From contig JAOUDF010000024.1 of NCBI GenBank assembly GCA_029859385.1, positions 1 through 20,298 of the forward strand: a stretch of 20,298 bases of DNA. The letters are read 5' to 3'. Under the pieces are notes generated by a model that was not told where the DNA came from, did not search any database, and saw nothing but the letters and a program-made list of their open reading frames with translations. This DNA comes from Nitrospirota bacterium (GTDB lineage: Bacteria > Nitrospirota > JAOUDF01). Of this stretch, positions 1 through 6,840 are shown piece by piece (position 1 is the stretch's first letter; each line of letters starts with the position of its first letter). The position numbers and the translations under genes were made by a program.

Positions 1-881
1 TTCACCGCCCTGCCGAAGGAGAGCATCTTGAGCGGGATAAGCCCCTGGTCGTGATACATCACCACCGCCACGTCGAACATCCCCTGGCGCACCTTTACAA
101 ACAACGTATCGGCGGGCAGCGGTGGAGTGACATCAATCCCTTCGTCCCTTGCCATCTTGGCGGCCGGACCGATGATATCGATCTCCTCGCGCCCGAACAG
201 TCCGCTCTCACCTCCGTGGGGGTTTAAGGCGCAGAGACCTATGCGCGGTTCTTCGATCCCCAGCTCTCTGCACCCCCTATGAGCCAGGCGGATTGCCCTT
301 AATACCTTCTCCCGCGTAATCAGCTTGGGAACATCTACCATCGCCTCATGGGTGGTCACCAACATCACCCTGATCTTTTTTCCCGCCAGCATCATGCCGA
401 AATCATCGGTATCACAGAGCTTTCCCAGTAGTTCGGTATGCCCCTGGTAAGGGAAACCGGCGAGATTAATGGCCTCCTTGGAGATGGGGGCGGTGCAGAC
501 CCCTTCAACCATCCCCGAAAGGGCGAGTTGGGCGGCCTTCTGTATATAGAGGACCGATGCCTTTCCACCGACCGCGGTAGGACGCCCCGGTTCCATCGCC
601 TCCTCGTCCATGGAGTCGATATCCAGAACAGGGATAACGCCGGCCTTGCGCGGCAATATCTGGTCATCGCCCTCATCAACCACCTGCAAGGCGAGACCAC
701 TGCTGAGGCGCCGAAGCCTTCTCAGCCAGTAGCGGAATACCGCCGCGTCGCCAATCACCAACGGACGGCAGTACCTATAAACTCTTGGCTCGGAGAGGGC
801 CTTGATGATGATCTCGGGACCTATGCCACCCGGGTCGCCGGCGGTGATTGCAATGAGAGGTTTTGTTGTCATTCGCGGCAT
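1..881 (-). CDS. pdxA: 4-hydroxythreonine-4-phosphate dehydrogenase PdxA (partial, C-terminus beyond left edge)
   Basis: PdxA oxidises and decarboxylates 4-phosphohydroxy-L-threonine in the DXP-dependent pathway to pyridoxal phosphate; it is cytosolic and metal dependent. I translated 293 residues before the window ends; the family is usually about 330, so only the last few dozen residues are missing. Visible landmarks are AITAGDPGGIGPE (residues 11-23), QGHTELL around H148, and three histidines in the family's metal-site contexts: VTTHEA (H178), LNPHGGE (H222) and MYHDQG (H277). I prefer the ATG at 881 (MPRMTTKPL) over the in-frame ATG at 872, because a GTGAG Shine-Dalgarno-like stretch lies 6 nt upstream of 881 and none precedes 872. 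The gene starts only 15 nt after the 3' end of tRNA-Leu, so it is probably co-transcribed with the two tRNAs. Confidence 0.95.
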   Translation of the reverse strand, partial: MPRMTTKPLIAITAGDPGGIGPEIIIKALSEPRVYRYCRPLVIGDAAVFRYWLRRLRRLSSGLALQVVDEGDDQILPRKAGVIPVLDIDSMDEEAMEPGRPTAVGGKASVLYIQKAAQLALSGMVEGVCTAPISKEAINLAGFPYQGHTELLGKLCDTDDFGMMLAGKKIRVMLVTTHEAMVDVPKLITREKVLRAIRLAHRGCRELGIEEPRIGLCALNPHGGESGLFGREEIDIIGPAAKMARDEGIDVTPPLPADTLFVKVRQGMFDVAVVMYHDQGLIPLKMLSFGRAV

Positions 882-896
882 GAACAGCTCACTTCG

Positions 897-984
897 TGGT
901 GCCCAAGACCGGAATCGAACCGGTACGCTGCGAAGCAGCGAGGGATTTTAAGTCCCTTGCGTCTACCAATTCCGCCACTTGGGC
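897..984 (-). tRNA. tRNA-Leu (anticodon UAA)
   Basis: On the minus strand the 7-bp acceptor stem GCCCAAG/CTTGGGC closes an 88-nt class II tRNA that includes an encoded CCA end. The anticodon stem AGGGA/TCCCT holds the loop CTTAAAA, giving anticodon TAA. A long variable arm (GCTGCTTCGCAGC region) and the T arm with GGTTCGATTCC are present, as expected for tRNA-Leu. It lies between tRNA-Cys and pdxA on the same strand. Confidence 0.97.
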
Positions 985-1018
985 AATTCGCATTTGGACC
1001 GAGGAGGGAAAAGAAAAA

Positions 1019-1094
1019 TGGAGGCGACGATCGGATTCGAACCGATGAATCGCAGTTTTGCAGACTGCTCCCTTAGCCACTTGGGTACGTCGCC
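1019..1094 (-). tRNA. tRNA-Cys (anticodon GCA)
   Basis: This is a 76-nt cloverleaf on the minus strand with acceptor stem GGCGACG/CGTCGCC, discriminator U and an encoded CCA. The anticodon stem GCAGT/ACTGC encloses the loop CTGCAAA, giving anticodon GCA. The T loop GGTTCGAATCC is standard. It is 34 nt upstream of tRNA-Leu, and both probably come from the promoter at 1113-1142. Confidence 0.97.
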
Positions 1095-1112
1095 TTGTTT
1101 AAGGACAGGCGC

Positions 1113-1142
1113 AATCTAGCACAAAAGAACAAACACCGTCAA
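1113..1142 (-). promoter_or_regulatory. Sigma70-type promoter for the tRNA-Cys / tRNA-Leu / pdxA unit
   Basis: Reading the minus strand, a -35 element TTGACG (1142-1137) and a -10 element TAGATT (1118-1113) are separated by 18 nt. The expected start near 1106 would leave a leader of about 12 nt before the mature 5' end of tRNA-Cys. This is seen in sequence; activity is inferred. Confidence 0.6.
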
Positions 1143-1184
1143 GCCGATGTATCCGATAGATACCCGGAGCTACCCGCATTCATG

Positions 1185-1193
1185 TGCTATCAT
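1185..1193 (+). promoter_or_regulatory. Possible extended -10 promoter for the small Fe-S protein gene
   Basis: TGCTATCAT on the plus strand has the extended -10 TGn motif followed by TATCAT (five of six matches to TATAAT). There is no good -35 at the right distance. A start near 1200 would give a leader of about 36 nt before the ATG at 1236. A 5-bp inverted repeat (GTATC-N5-GATAC, 1149-1163) lies just upstream and could be an operator, but this is weak. Confidence 0.35.
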
Positions 1194-1235
1194 TCTCAGA
1201 GGTGAAACCTGATCTGTGTCACGAAAGGCAATGGA

Positions 1236-1397
1236 ATGACCGACGAGTACGACGACATAAATGATGTGCTTGTTCGCCTTCCCGGCAAGGACTGCGGCCT
1301 GTGCGGTTACCGTACCTGCCGGGCCTTTGCACGCGTGGTGATGCTGGACCCTGAGGCTATCGGAAAATGCCCTTATGCCATAGACGAAGATGAATAG
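1236..1397 (+). CDS. Small [4Fe-4S] domain protein, 53 aa
   Basis: This short gene encodes 53 residues that are almost entirely one iron-sulfur domain. The cysteines C20, C23, C28 and C45 give spacing Cx2Cx4Cx16C within the context DCGLCGYRTCRAFA ... CPY. That spacing is the signature of the FeS domain (Pfam PF04060 type) found at the N-terminus of RnfB and in corrinoid/acetyl-CoA synthase subunits. The N-terminus is acidic (MTDEYDD) and the C-terminus ends DEDE. The ATG at 1236 has AAGG about 7 nt upstream; the nearby ATG at 1231 runs into a stop after two codons. It stands alone, divergent from the tRNA/pdxA unit and convergent with queC. As a free-standing domain it may act as a small electron carrier or cluster-binding adaptor; its partner is unknown. 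Confidence 0.8.
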   Translation: MTDEYDDINDVLVRLPGKDCGLCGYRTCRAFARVVMLDPEAIGKCPYAIDEDE

Positions 1398-1454
1398 ATC
1401 ACCTGTAAAGTGACCCCCATTCACCCCCACCTCCAGCTATAACCTTATATAAAC

Positions 1455-2144
1455 CTATGCTAATACGGGGTCTGTTCTCCCTGCCTCCTCAAACCCCTTC
1501 GCCCTCAGGATGCAGGAGTCGCAGGCGCCGCAGGGCCTGCCGTCGGGAAGCGGGTCGTAGCAGGAGTGGGTAATGCCGTAGTCGAGGCCCAGTTCGAGGC
1601 CTTTGCGGATGATCTGCCCTTTGGTAAGTCGCAGCAGGGGGGCGTGGACCTTCACCCGAACCTGCCCCTCTACCCCTGCCTTTGTAGCCAGGGTGGCCAT
1701 TCGTTCGAAGGCTTCGAGATATTCGGGACGGCAATCGGGATAACCGCTGTAGTCAACGGCGTTGGCACCGATGAAGATGTCGCCGGTGCCCAGTACCTCG
1801 GCCCAGGCCAGGGCAAGGGAGAGGAAGATGGTGTTGCGGGCCGGAACATACGTGGATGGGATGCCGCTGGCCATCTCGGCAGTATCACGGCCCTTGGGGA
1901 CCGGCATGTCTGAGGTAAGGGCGGAACCGCCGAAGAGGGAAAGGTCGAGTTCGATGATTTTGTGTTCTTTTATACCGAGGGCTTTCGATACGGTCCGGGC
2001 ACTCTCTAGCTCCTGTTTATGACGCTGCCCGTAGAGGATCGTCAACGCATATACCTCATAGCCGTCGGCCCCGGCAATGGCGGCGGAGGTGCTGGAATCG
2101 ACCCCGCCGCTGAGCAAAACCACGCAGCGTTTTTGAGCGTTCAT
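1455..2144 (-). CDS. queC: 7-cyano-7-deazaguanine synthase QueC
   Basis: QueC converts 7-carboxy-7-deazaguanine to preQ0 with ATP and ammonia, a cytosolic step of queuosine (tRNA modification) biosynthesis. The 229-residue product has the N-type PP-loop SGGVDSST (residues 12-19) for ATP. A C-terminal zinc site is formed by C195, C205, C208 and C211 (SCYDPLPDGRPCGACDSC). The open frame extends to 2222, but the ATG at 2144 is the real start: it is preceded by GAGAGG and overlaps the queE stop as ATGA, a translational-coupling arrangement. It is the last gene of a queH-queE-queC operon. No queD or queF is in view. Confidence 0.96.
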   Translation of the reverse strand: MNAQKRCVVLLSGGVDSSTSAAIAGADGYEVYALTILYGQRHKQELESARTVSKALGIKEHKIIELDLSLFGGSALTSDMPVPKGRDTAEMASGIPSTYVPARNTIFLSLALAWAEVLGTGDIFIGANAVDYSGYPDCRPEYLEAFERMATLATKAGVEGQVRVKVHAPLLRLTKGQIIRKGLELGLDYGITHSCYDPLPDGRPCGACDSCILRAKGFEEAGRTDPVLA

Positions 2145-2776
2145 CGTCCTCTCTCGTCGCCCCACAGGGCTTTGTGGAGCTGAAGCTGGAGCCGCACGCG
2201 CAAGCCGTCGTCCAGTATCCACTGGGCCAGGTCAGTAGGGTTCAAAGTGGCAACGATCGGCGAGAAGAGGACCTCCATCCTGTCGCTGAGCCGGTGTTCA
2301 TCGACCTTGCCCTTCGCCCAGAGATAGTCGTCACGGTTCGACAGGACGAACTTCGCCTCGTCCATACCGTTCATGTAGTCGAGGTTCCTCCAGAGGTTCT
2401 TGTCCTCCTCGCCGCTGCCAGGGGCCTTGAAGTCGACGATCTTGACCACCCCTCCGGGCACCTTGCCAAGGTTGATGCTGCCGTTGGTCTCGAGAAGCAC
2501 CTGATATTCCGCGGAAACCAGCCGCCGGAGCAGTTCGTAGACGTCGCCCTGCAGCAGCGGCTCTCCGCCGGTCAGTTCCACCAGCCGACAGCCAAGTCTC
2601 TCGACCTCGGCCACCACCTGGTCCACCGACATCTCGCCCCCCTCTTCGTAGGCATAGGTGGTGTCGCAGTAATCGCAGCGAAGGTTGCAGCCCGTCAGCC
2701 GGATAAAGGTGCAGGGTAGGCCCGCGCAGGAGGATTCTCCCTGAAGACTTTTGAAGATTTCATTGACGATGAGCAT
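2141..2776 (-). CDS. queE: 7-carboxy-7-deazaguanine synthase QueE (radical SAM)
   Basis: QueE is the radical SAM enzyme that contracts 6-carboxy-tetrahydropterin to 7-carboxy-7-deazaguanine, the substrate of QueC. The 211-aa product has the N-terminal IFKSLQGES segment typical of QueE, the Cx3Cx2C cluster motif CNLRCDYC (C30, C34, C37) for the SAM-bound [4Fe-4S] cluster, and the ELTGGEPLLQ motif (67-76). The start ATG at 2776 has an AGG-containing site about 8 nt upstream. The stop overlaps the queC start by 4 bp; queH ends 50 bp upstream. That gap contains an inverted repeat reaching into the ribosome binding site. Confidence 0.95.
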   Translation of the reverse strand: MLIVNEIFKSLQGESSCAGLPCTFIRLTGCNLRCDYCDTTYAYEEGGEMSVDQVVAEVERLGCRLVELTGGEPLLQGDVYELLRRLVSAEYQVLLETNGSINLGKVPGGVVKIVDFKAPGSGEEDKNLWRNLDYMNGMDEAKFVLSNRDDYLWAKGKVDEHRLSDRMEVLFSPIVATLNPTDLAQWILDDGLRVRLQLQLHKALWGDERGR

Positions 2777-2784
2777 TGATCTAC

Positions 2785-2814
2785 CTGTTTTGTCGGTTCA
2801 AATTACCGAAACAG
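2785..2814 (-). repeat. Inverted repeat between queH and queE overlapping the queE ribosome binding site
   Basis: On the minus strand, CTGTTTCGGT pairs with ACCG...AAACAG around a 7-nt loop, with a 3-nt bulge in the second arm. The distal arm runs directly into the queE Shine-Dalgarno sequence (CAGGTAG). There is no T-run, so it is not an intrinsic terminator. It may reduce queE initiation or mark an RNA processing site. Function is inferred and uncertain. Confidence 0.35.
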
Positions 2815-2826
2815 TATAACAGATTT

Positions 2827-3390
2827 TCAAGACTGATTTTCAACAGAACCCTCGCGCATACTGAAGGTGCACCCGCAATAGTTTTGCCGGTACAGGCCGT
2901 ATTCCCGGCTCAACTCCAGGCTCCGCTTGAAGCCGTCCTTCTTCTTGAAGTTCCCCGCCAGATATTCAACGCCATGGGCCGTAGCCGCCTCCTGCCCCAA
3001 ACGGTTGATGAGATCGGCATCCTTGTGGGGGCTGACCGTGAGTACCGTCGTGAACACGGGACACCCCTGCTCCGCGGCGAACCGGGCCGTTCTTTCGAGC
3101 CGCATCCGGAAACAGACGGCGCACCGGGCGCCGCCTTCGGGTTCCTGCTCAAGTCCCCTCACCACTTCCAGCCAGCGGTCGACATCGTATTCCCCCTCGT
3201 AAAACGGAACCCCGAGGCGCTCCGACAGGCGCGCCATTTCATCGCGGCGGAGGATATACTCCGATTCAGGATGAATATTCGGGTCGTAGAAGTAGACGGC
3301 CAGCGCGTACTCAGCGCTCATTCGCTCCACCACCACCGTGGCGTCGGGCGCGCAGCAGACATGCAGGAGAAGCCTCTTTTCAGGTTGCAA
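2827..3390 (-). CDS. queH: Epoxyqueuosine reductase QueH (DUF208 family)
   Basis: QueH reduces epoxyqueuosine in tRNA to queuosine and replaces the unrelated cobalamin-dependent QueG in many bacteria. The 187-aa protein shows the family's cysteine layout: adjacent C12-C13 in HVCCAP, CAVC (C90, C93) before FRMRLERTA, and YCGC (C172, C174) near the end. These ligands are known to bind a [4Fe-4S] cluster and metal in the family. DPNIHP (36-41) and the GNFKKKDG region (146-153) also fit. The start is a TTG at 3390: no ATG lies before the cysteine pair, and GAGGGGTG sits about 5 nt upstream. It is the first gene of the queHEC operon and is divergent from the PHP gene with only 59 bp between starts, so both promoters must lie there. 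Confidence 0.92.
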   Translation of the reverse strand: MQPEKRLLLHVCCAPDATVVVERMSAEYALAVYFYDPNIHPESEYILRRDEMARLSERLGVPFYEGEYDVDRWLEVVRGLEQEPEGGARCAVCFRMRLERTARFAAEQGCPVFTTVLTVSPHKDADLINRLGQEAATAHGVEYLAGNFKKKDGFKRSLELSREYGLYRQNYCGCTFSMREGSVENQS

Positions 3391-3449
3391 CTTTCACCCC
3401 TCGTTGTTACTCTTTTCTTTCGGATCACTTTACCAGAGAGAGGCCTTTG

Positions 3450-4298
3450 ATGATACTCAGAAACGTAGCGGACCTGCACATGCACAGCAACTACTCCGAC
3501 GGGTCGTGCAGCCCCGAGGAGCTGGTAAGACTGGCGAAGAAGAAGAATATCGGCGTAATCGCCCTGACCGACCACGACCTGTGCGACGGGGTTCAGCGAG
3601 CCATGGCCGAGGGAAAGGAACAGGGCATCCGCGTGATTTCGGGCGTGGAAATCAGCGTGGAGTACTCCGGCGGTACGCTGCACATCCTGGGCTACGGCAT
3701 CCCCGACGACGGCTTCCCCCTTCATAAAACCCTGGCCGAGGTGAGGGAGCAGCGGGCGGCAAGGAACAAGGCCATGCTGGACAAGCTGGCAGAGCAGGGG
3801 GTGCCCCTCACCCTGGAAGAGGTTTACGCCGAGGCCGGCGACAGCCAGGTGGGCCGCCCCCATTTCGCCGCAGCCATGCTGAAAAAGGGGTATGTGACCA
3901 CTACGCAGGAGGCCTTCGAGAAATATCTTGGCGCGGGAGGCGCCGCCTTCGTCAAGCGCTTCGGCATCCAGCCGGCGGATGCTATCTCGCTCATCCATGA
4001 AGCCGGCGGCGTTTCAGCGCTGGCCCACCCCTTTACCCTGAACCAGGCCCACCGCGACAATCTGGAAGGTTATATAACGGAGCTGAGGGAGATGGGGCTT
4101 GACGGAGTGGAGTGCTACAACTGTGAGCAGACCGGCATATACCGGGAAAACCTCATTGCCATGGCGGAGCGGCTGGGCCTTCTGGTCACGGGTGGCTCCG
4201 ATTTCCACGGAGGGCTGAAGCCCGACACCGACATGGGGTGCGCCATACTGCCGGAGAAGCATACGAGGGCGTTTCTGGACAGGGTACCGAAGGGGTAG
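3450..4298 (+). CDS. PHP-domain phosphoesterase (RNase AM / TrpH / YciV type)
   Basis: This 282-aa protein is a PHP-family metal-dependent phosphoesterase. Signature residues are visible: DLHMHSNYSDG (H10, H12, D17), LTDHD (D41, H42), GVEIS (E67), LHILGY (H78), ALAHPF and GSDFHG near the C-terminus. Family members hydrolyse 3',5'-nucleoside bisphosphates or trim 5' ends of small RNAs and rRNA. Which substrate applies here cannot be read from sequence. The ATG at 3450 is chosen over the TTG at 3447 because AGAGAGAGG ends 6 nt upstream of it. It is one of only two plus-strand genes, divergent from queH and convergent with the CLC gene. Its TAG stop and the CLC stop are the two strands of one TAGCTA palindrome, with no intergenic space. 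Confidence 0.9.
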   Translation: MILRNVADLHMHSNYSDGSCSPEELVRLAKKKNIGVIALTDHDLCDGVQRAMAEGKEQGIRVISGVEISVEYSGGTLHILGYGIPDDGFPLHKTLAEVREQRAARNKAMLDKLAEQGVPLTLEEVYAEAGDSQVGRPHFAAAMLKKGYVTTTQEAFEKYLGAGGAAFVKRFGIQPADAISLIHEAGGVSALAHPFTLNQAHRDNLEGYITELREMGLDGVECYNCEQTGIYRENLIAMAERLGLLVTGGSDFHGGLKPDTDMGCAILPEKHTRAFLDRVPKG

Positions 4299-5657
4299 CT
4301 ATTTCCGGGGAGGCGTCTTCTTCTGCACCTTCCTGTATCCTCTGAACACCTGTCCCGCGACACTATTCGGGCGCAGCTTGACCCCCACATCGTCGATATC
4401 ACCCATCTCCCGCCCGCTTTCCACCACCAGTGACTGCGACTTTGCCGTCGAAAGCACCTGGTTGGGGTACATGCTCCGGTGGCCGCTCATCAGAAAGCTT
4501 ATGATACAGGAGACTGCCGCGTAAGAGCCGACCTCGGGGCCGAAGAGTTCGACGGCCATGATGCTGGCGGAGATAGGGGTGTTCGATGCCCCCGCGAGGA
4601 GGCTCACCATACCGATGGCGGCGAAGAGGGCCGGGTCAAACCCGAGAAACTGGCCGAAGACATTCCCCGCCGTCGCCCCTATGAAATAGGTCGGTGTCAC
4701 CAGCCCGCCGCTCCCTCCGAAATTCAGCGTCACCGAGGTAAAAAGCATCTTCAGCAGAAACGCCCCCGGCGGGATGTCATCCCCCTGAAGTGCCGATGCC
4801 ATGGTGTCAAGACCCAGCCCCATATACTTGGTGGAAAAAATCAGGGCCAGGATGACCAGCGTTACCCCTCCCACCGCCCCTTTCAGAGGCTCCCACAGTT
4901 TTATCCGCTTGTTCGTCCATTCGCCAAGGCGCAGCATCTCCACGAACAGGAGGGAGCAGAGGCCGAAGAATATGCCCCCTATACAGACTTTTATGAACAC
5001 CATGCTGCTGAAGAGGGGGACGAAGTTGACCGGGTCATGGAAATAGGTAATCCCGAGGGAAGAGGCCACCTGAAAGCCGACGACTCCCGCCACGAAGGAG
5101 GGGAGAAGGACGTCATACATCAGGGCGCCGATGAAGAGGACCTCGACGCCATAGATCGCCCCGGCGATTGGTGTGCCGAACACAGCGGCGAACCCGGCGC
5201 TGATGCCGCATATCACCAGCTTCTTGCGGTCGCGGGCGTCGAATTTGAGCAGGTCGGACAGGGCTGAACAGACGCCGGCACCAATCTGCGCACAGGGCCC
5301 CTCCTTCCCGGCCGAACCTCCCGTGGCCACGGTAAGGATGGTCACCACCAGTTTCACCGGCACCGCCATCAGCTTCATTTTCCCGGAATGCTTGTGGACC
5401 GCCTCGATGACGCTGCCCGTACCGCCGCCGGCTGCCTCGGGGGCGAGATATTTCGTTATGATGCCGCTGAGGACGAGGGCAAGGGGGAGCAGGGCAAAAT
5501 AATAGGGAAACTTCTGGGCATAGACGATACTGGCGGCAAGCAGCTTGAGAAACAGGGCGGAGGCAAGGCCGGCGGCAACACCGGCGCAGGAGGCGAGGAA
5601 AAGCCACTTGACTACACTTACAAAGAGAATCGACCCTTCCAGTACTTTTTTTCTCAT
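4299..5657 (-). CDS. CLC-family chloride channel/transporter
   Basis: This is a 452-aa integral membrane protein of the CLC family, without C-terminal CBS domains. Conserved CLC signatures are seen. GKEGP at residues 117-121 includes the external gating glutamate E119. GTPIAGAIYGVEVLF is the helix H region. GGSGGLVTPTYFIGA corresponds to the GxFxP anion-site segment, and SGHRSMYPNQ supplies the likely pore tyrosine. The first selectivity segment is GGGTGS rather than the canonical GSGIP. At the position of the internal proton glutamate (E203 in E. coli ClcA) the sequence reads GVEVLF, i.e. Val, as in CLC channels. It may therefore be a channel or a divergent antiporter; the ion is not certain. 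The ATG at 5657 has TAAGG upstream. AT-rich sequence with several -10-like hexamers (5670-5725) probably contains its promoter. Confidence 0.92.
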   Translation of the reverse strand: MRKKVLEGSILFVSVVKWLFLASCAGVAAGLASALFLKLLAASIVYAQKFPYYFALLPLALVLSGIITKYLAPEAAGGGTGSVIEAVHKHSGKMKLMAVPVKLVVTILTVATGGSAGKEGPCAQIGAGVCSALSDLLKFDARDRKKLVICGISAGFAAVFGTPIAGAIYGVEVLFIGALMYDVLLPSFVAGVVGFQVASSLGITYFHDPVNFVPLFSSMVFIKVCIGGIFFGLCSLLFVEMLRLGEWTNKRIKLWEPLKGAVGGVTLVILALIFSTKYMGLGLDTMASALQGDDIPPGAFLLKMLFTSVTLNFGGSGGLVTPTYFIGATAGNVFGQFLGFDPALFAAIGMVSLLAGASNTPISASIMAVELFGPEVGSYAAVSCIISFLMSGHRSMYPNQVLSTAKSQSLVVESGREMGDIDDVGVKLRPNSVAGQVFRGYRKVQKKTPPRK

Positions 5658-5747
5658 TCGACCTTAGGGGGGCAGAAGTTTTTTATACATGATAACAAAA
5701 TATCCCCCGGCAGCGCATAATTTATACCGCTCATTCCTCCGGTCCGG

Positions 5748-6314
5748 CTAGTGAGCATGCTGATGGCCATCGCCCTTGCCATGATCGTGCCCGGAAGGTG
5801 AAGGGACAGAAGGTTTGGCGCCAAAGTCCGGTTCCGGCAGCATCTCTTCCTGATGATTACGGTGAAGGAGGTCTGGCCGGACGCCGGCCCCCTCTTCGAA
5901 GACCATGTGCCCTCCCCAGAACCCTACGGTCAGGATCATCACCGCGCCGATGACGGCCGCGACCAGATAGACAGGGAAAAGCCGGGGAGAACTGAAATTG
6001 CCTGTCTTTGCCCGCCATCCGAGAAGAAGGGCAAAGAGGACCGTCGTCGCCACCGCCAATCGGCTGTGAATCGTGAGGATATCCTCCGGGGCATCCGCTG
6101 TCTCCGCCGCCATGAGCCCGGCACCGATGGCGGCAATGGCACTCAGGACGCCGAGAGCGAGAAGATGGAAGGCGGTTTTTCTGAAATCATGGCGGTTGAG
6201 CAGAAGGCTGAGCAGGTCGAAGAACAGGCTGGCGGTAAAGAGGGCAATGGGGAAATGGACGATTGCCGGGTGCAGACGGGAGGGGTCGAGCAGATGTGAG
6301 AGAAAGTGTTCCAT
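5748..6314 (-). CDS. DUF2231 membrane protein with His-rich tail
   Basis: This 188-aa protein has four predicted membrane helices (about residues 20-39, 48-70, 84-100 and 113-133). It carries the DUF2231 hallmark HPAIVHFPIAL (H15, H20), a conserved IHSRLA histidine (H83), and GGHMVFEEGAGV (H136) after the last helix. The conserved histidines in or near membrane helices would fit haem or metal binding, but this is not shown here. The hydrophilic C-terminus ends in a metal-binding-like cluster, HDHGKGDGHQHAH (176-188). It starts 4 bp after the stop of the 173-aa exported protein gene, so it is probably the last gene of the pst-phoU operon. Function is unknown. Confidence 0.85.
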   Translation of the reverse strand: MEHFLSHLLDPSRLHPAIVHFPIALFTASLFFDLLSLLLNRHDFRKTAFHLLALGVLSAIAAIGAGLMAAETADAPEDILTIHSRLAVATTVLFALLLGWRAKTGNFSSPRLFPVYLVAAVIGAVMILTVGFWGGHMVFEEGAGVRPDLLHRNHQEEMLPEPDFGAKPSVPSPSGHDHGKGDGHQHAH

Positions 6315-6318
6315 AGTA

Positions 6319-6840
6319 TTAGAAGTCCTTTAAGATTTCTCCCCCTTCAGCCCGCTCCTTCGTCCCTGTACCGAGAAAGCCGGTATCGGTGAAGATGAGC
6401 ATCACGTCCATCTTCTCTTTCTCCGATGGCTGCACCGCGCTGAGCATGATGGTAGTCCTGGCCCCTATCCATTCGCTCGATCCGTCGTGGCTGTCAACCC
6501 GGATCGGCTTGCCGAATGCCTTGAACAGGGCACTCTGCAGGGCGGCGAAGTTCCCTGCACCCTCGGCCATTATCCAGGCCTGCCTCAGCTGCCCCTTGTA
6601 GAAGAGGTAACGGATGCTGGCCACCGATGCATCGCCGATGCTTTCTTTCTCCCCCTCCCTGGCATAAAAGACGGTATCGCCGGCGCCAAGAACCTTCCTG
6701 AAACCGGACAGCGAGGAAAGCTCCGCCCCCCACTTCACGCCGCGGAAACCATCGGGTTCGTTGTCGAAGGCAGCGGACCCGGCGGCGGCAAGAAGCACAA
6801 GGCCGATGGCGACAAGAAATACCCTGGTGAAACCTCTCAT
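6319..6840 (-). CDS. Conserved exported protein, unknown function
   Basis: This 173-aa protein has a Sec-type signal peptide (basic MRGFTR, hydrophobic VFLVAIGLVLLAAA, cleavage likely after GSA). The mature part begins FDNEPDGFRGVKWG and shows no catalytic motif that I recognise. Its start ATG overlaps the phoU stop by 4 bp (ATGA), so it is translationally coupled to phoU; its stop is 4 bp before the DUF2231 gene. The only Shine-Dalgarno-like sequence is a weak GGAA, which fits coupling. It is likely periplasmic or lipid-face associated, and co-expressed with phosphate uptake genes. Whether it has any role in phosphate physiology is inference from position only. Confidence 0.8.
   Translation of the reverse strand: MRGFTRVFLVAIGLVLLAAAGSAAFDNEPDGFRGVKWGAELSSLSGFRKVLGAGDTVFYAREGEKESIGDASVASIRYLFYKGQLRQAWIMAEGAGNFAALQSALFKAFGKPIRVDSHDGSSEWIGARTTIMLSAVQPSEKEKMDVMLIFTDTGFLGTGTKERAEGGEILKDF

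Noticed and set aside
438..1076. Plus-strand open frame running across the two tRNAs
   Set aside because: It is antisense to pdxA and both tRNA genes, which are unambiguous.
897..1094. tRNA-associated integration site
   Set aside because: No integrase, no duplicated tRNA 3' end and no mobile genes are seen nearby.
2777..2826. preQ1 riboswitch in the queuosine operon
   Set aside because: There is an inverted repeat, but neither the C-rich loop nor the A-rich tail needed for the preQ1-I pseudoknot is visible.
4479..5267. Open frame of 262 codons on the plus strand
   Set aside because: It is a shadow of the CLC gene; the translation is rich in charged residues with no domain, while the minus strand has all CLC motifs.
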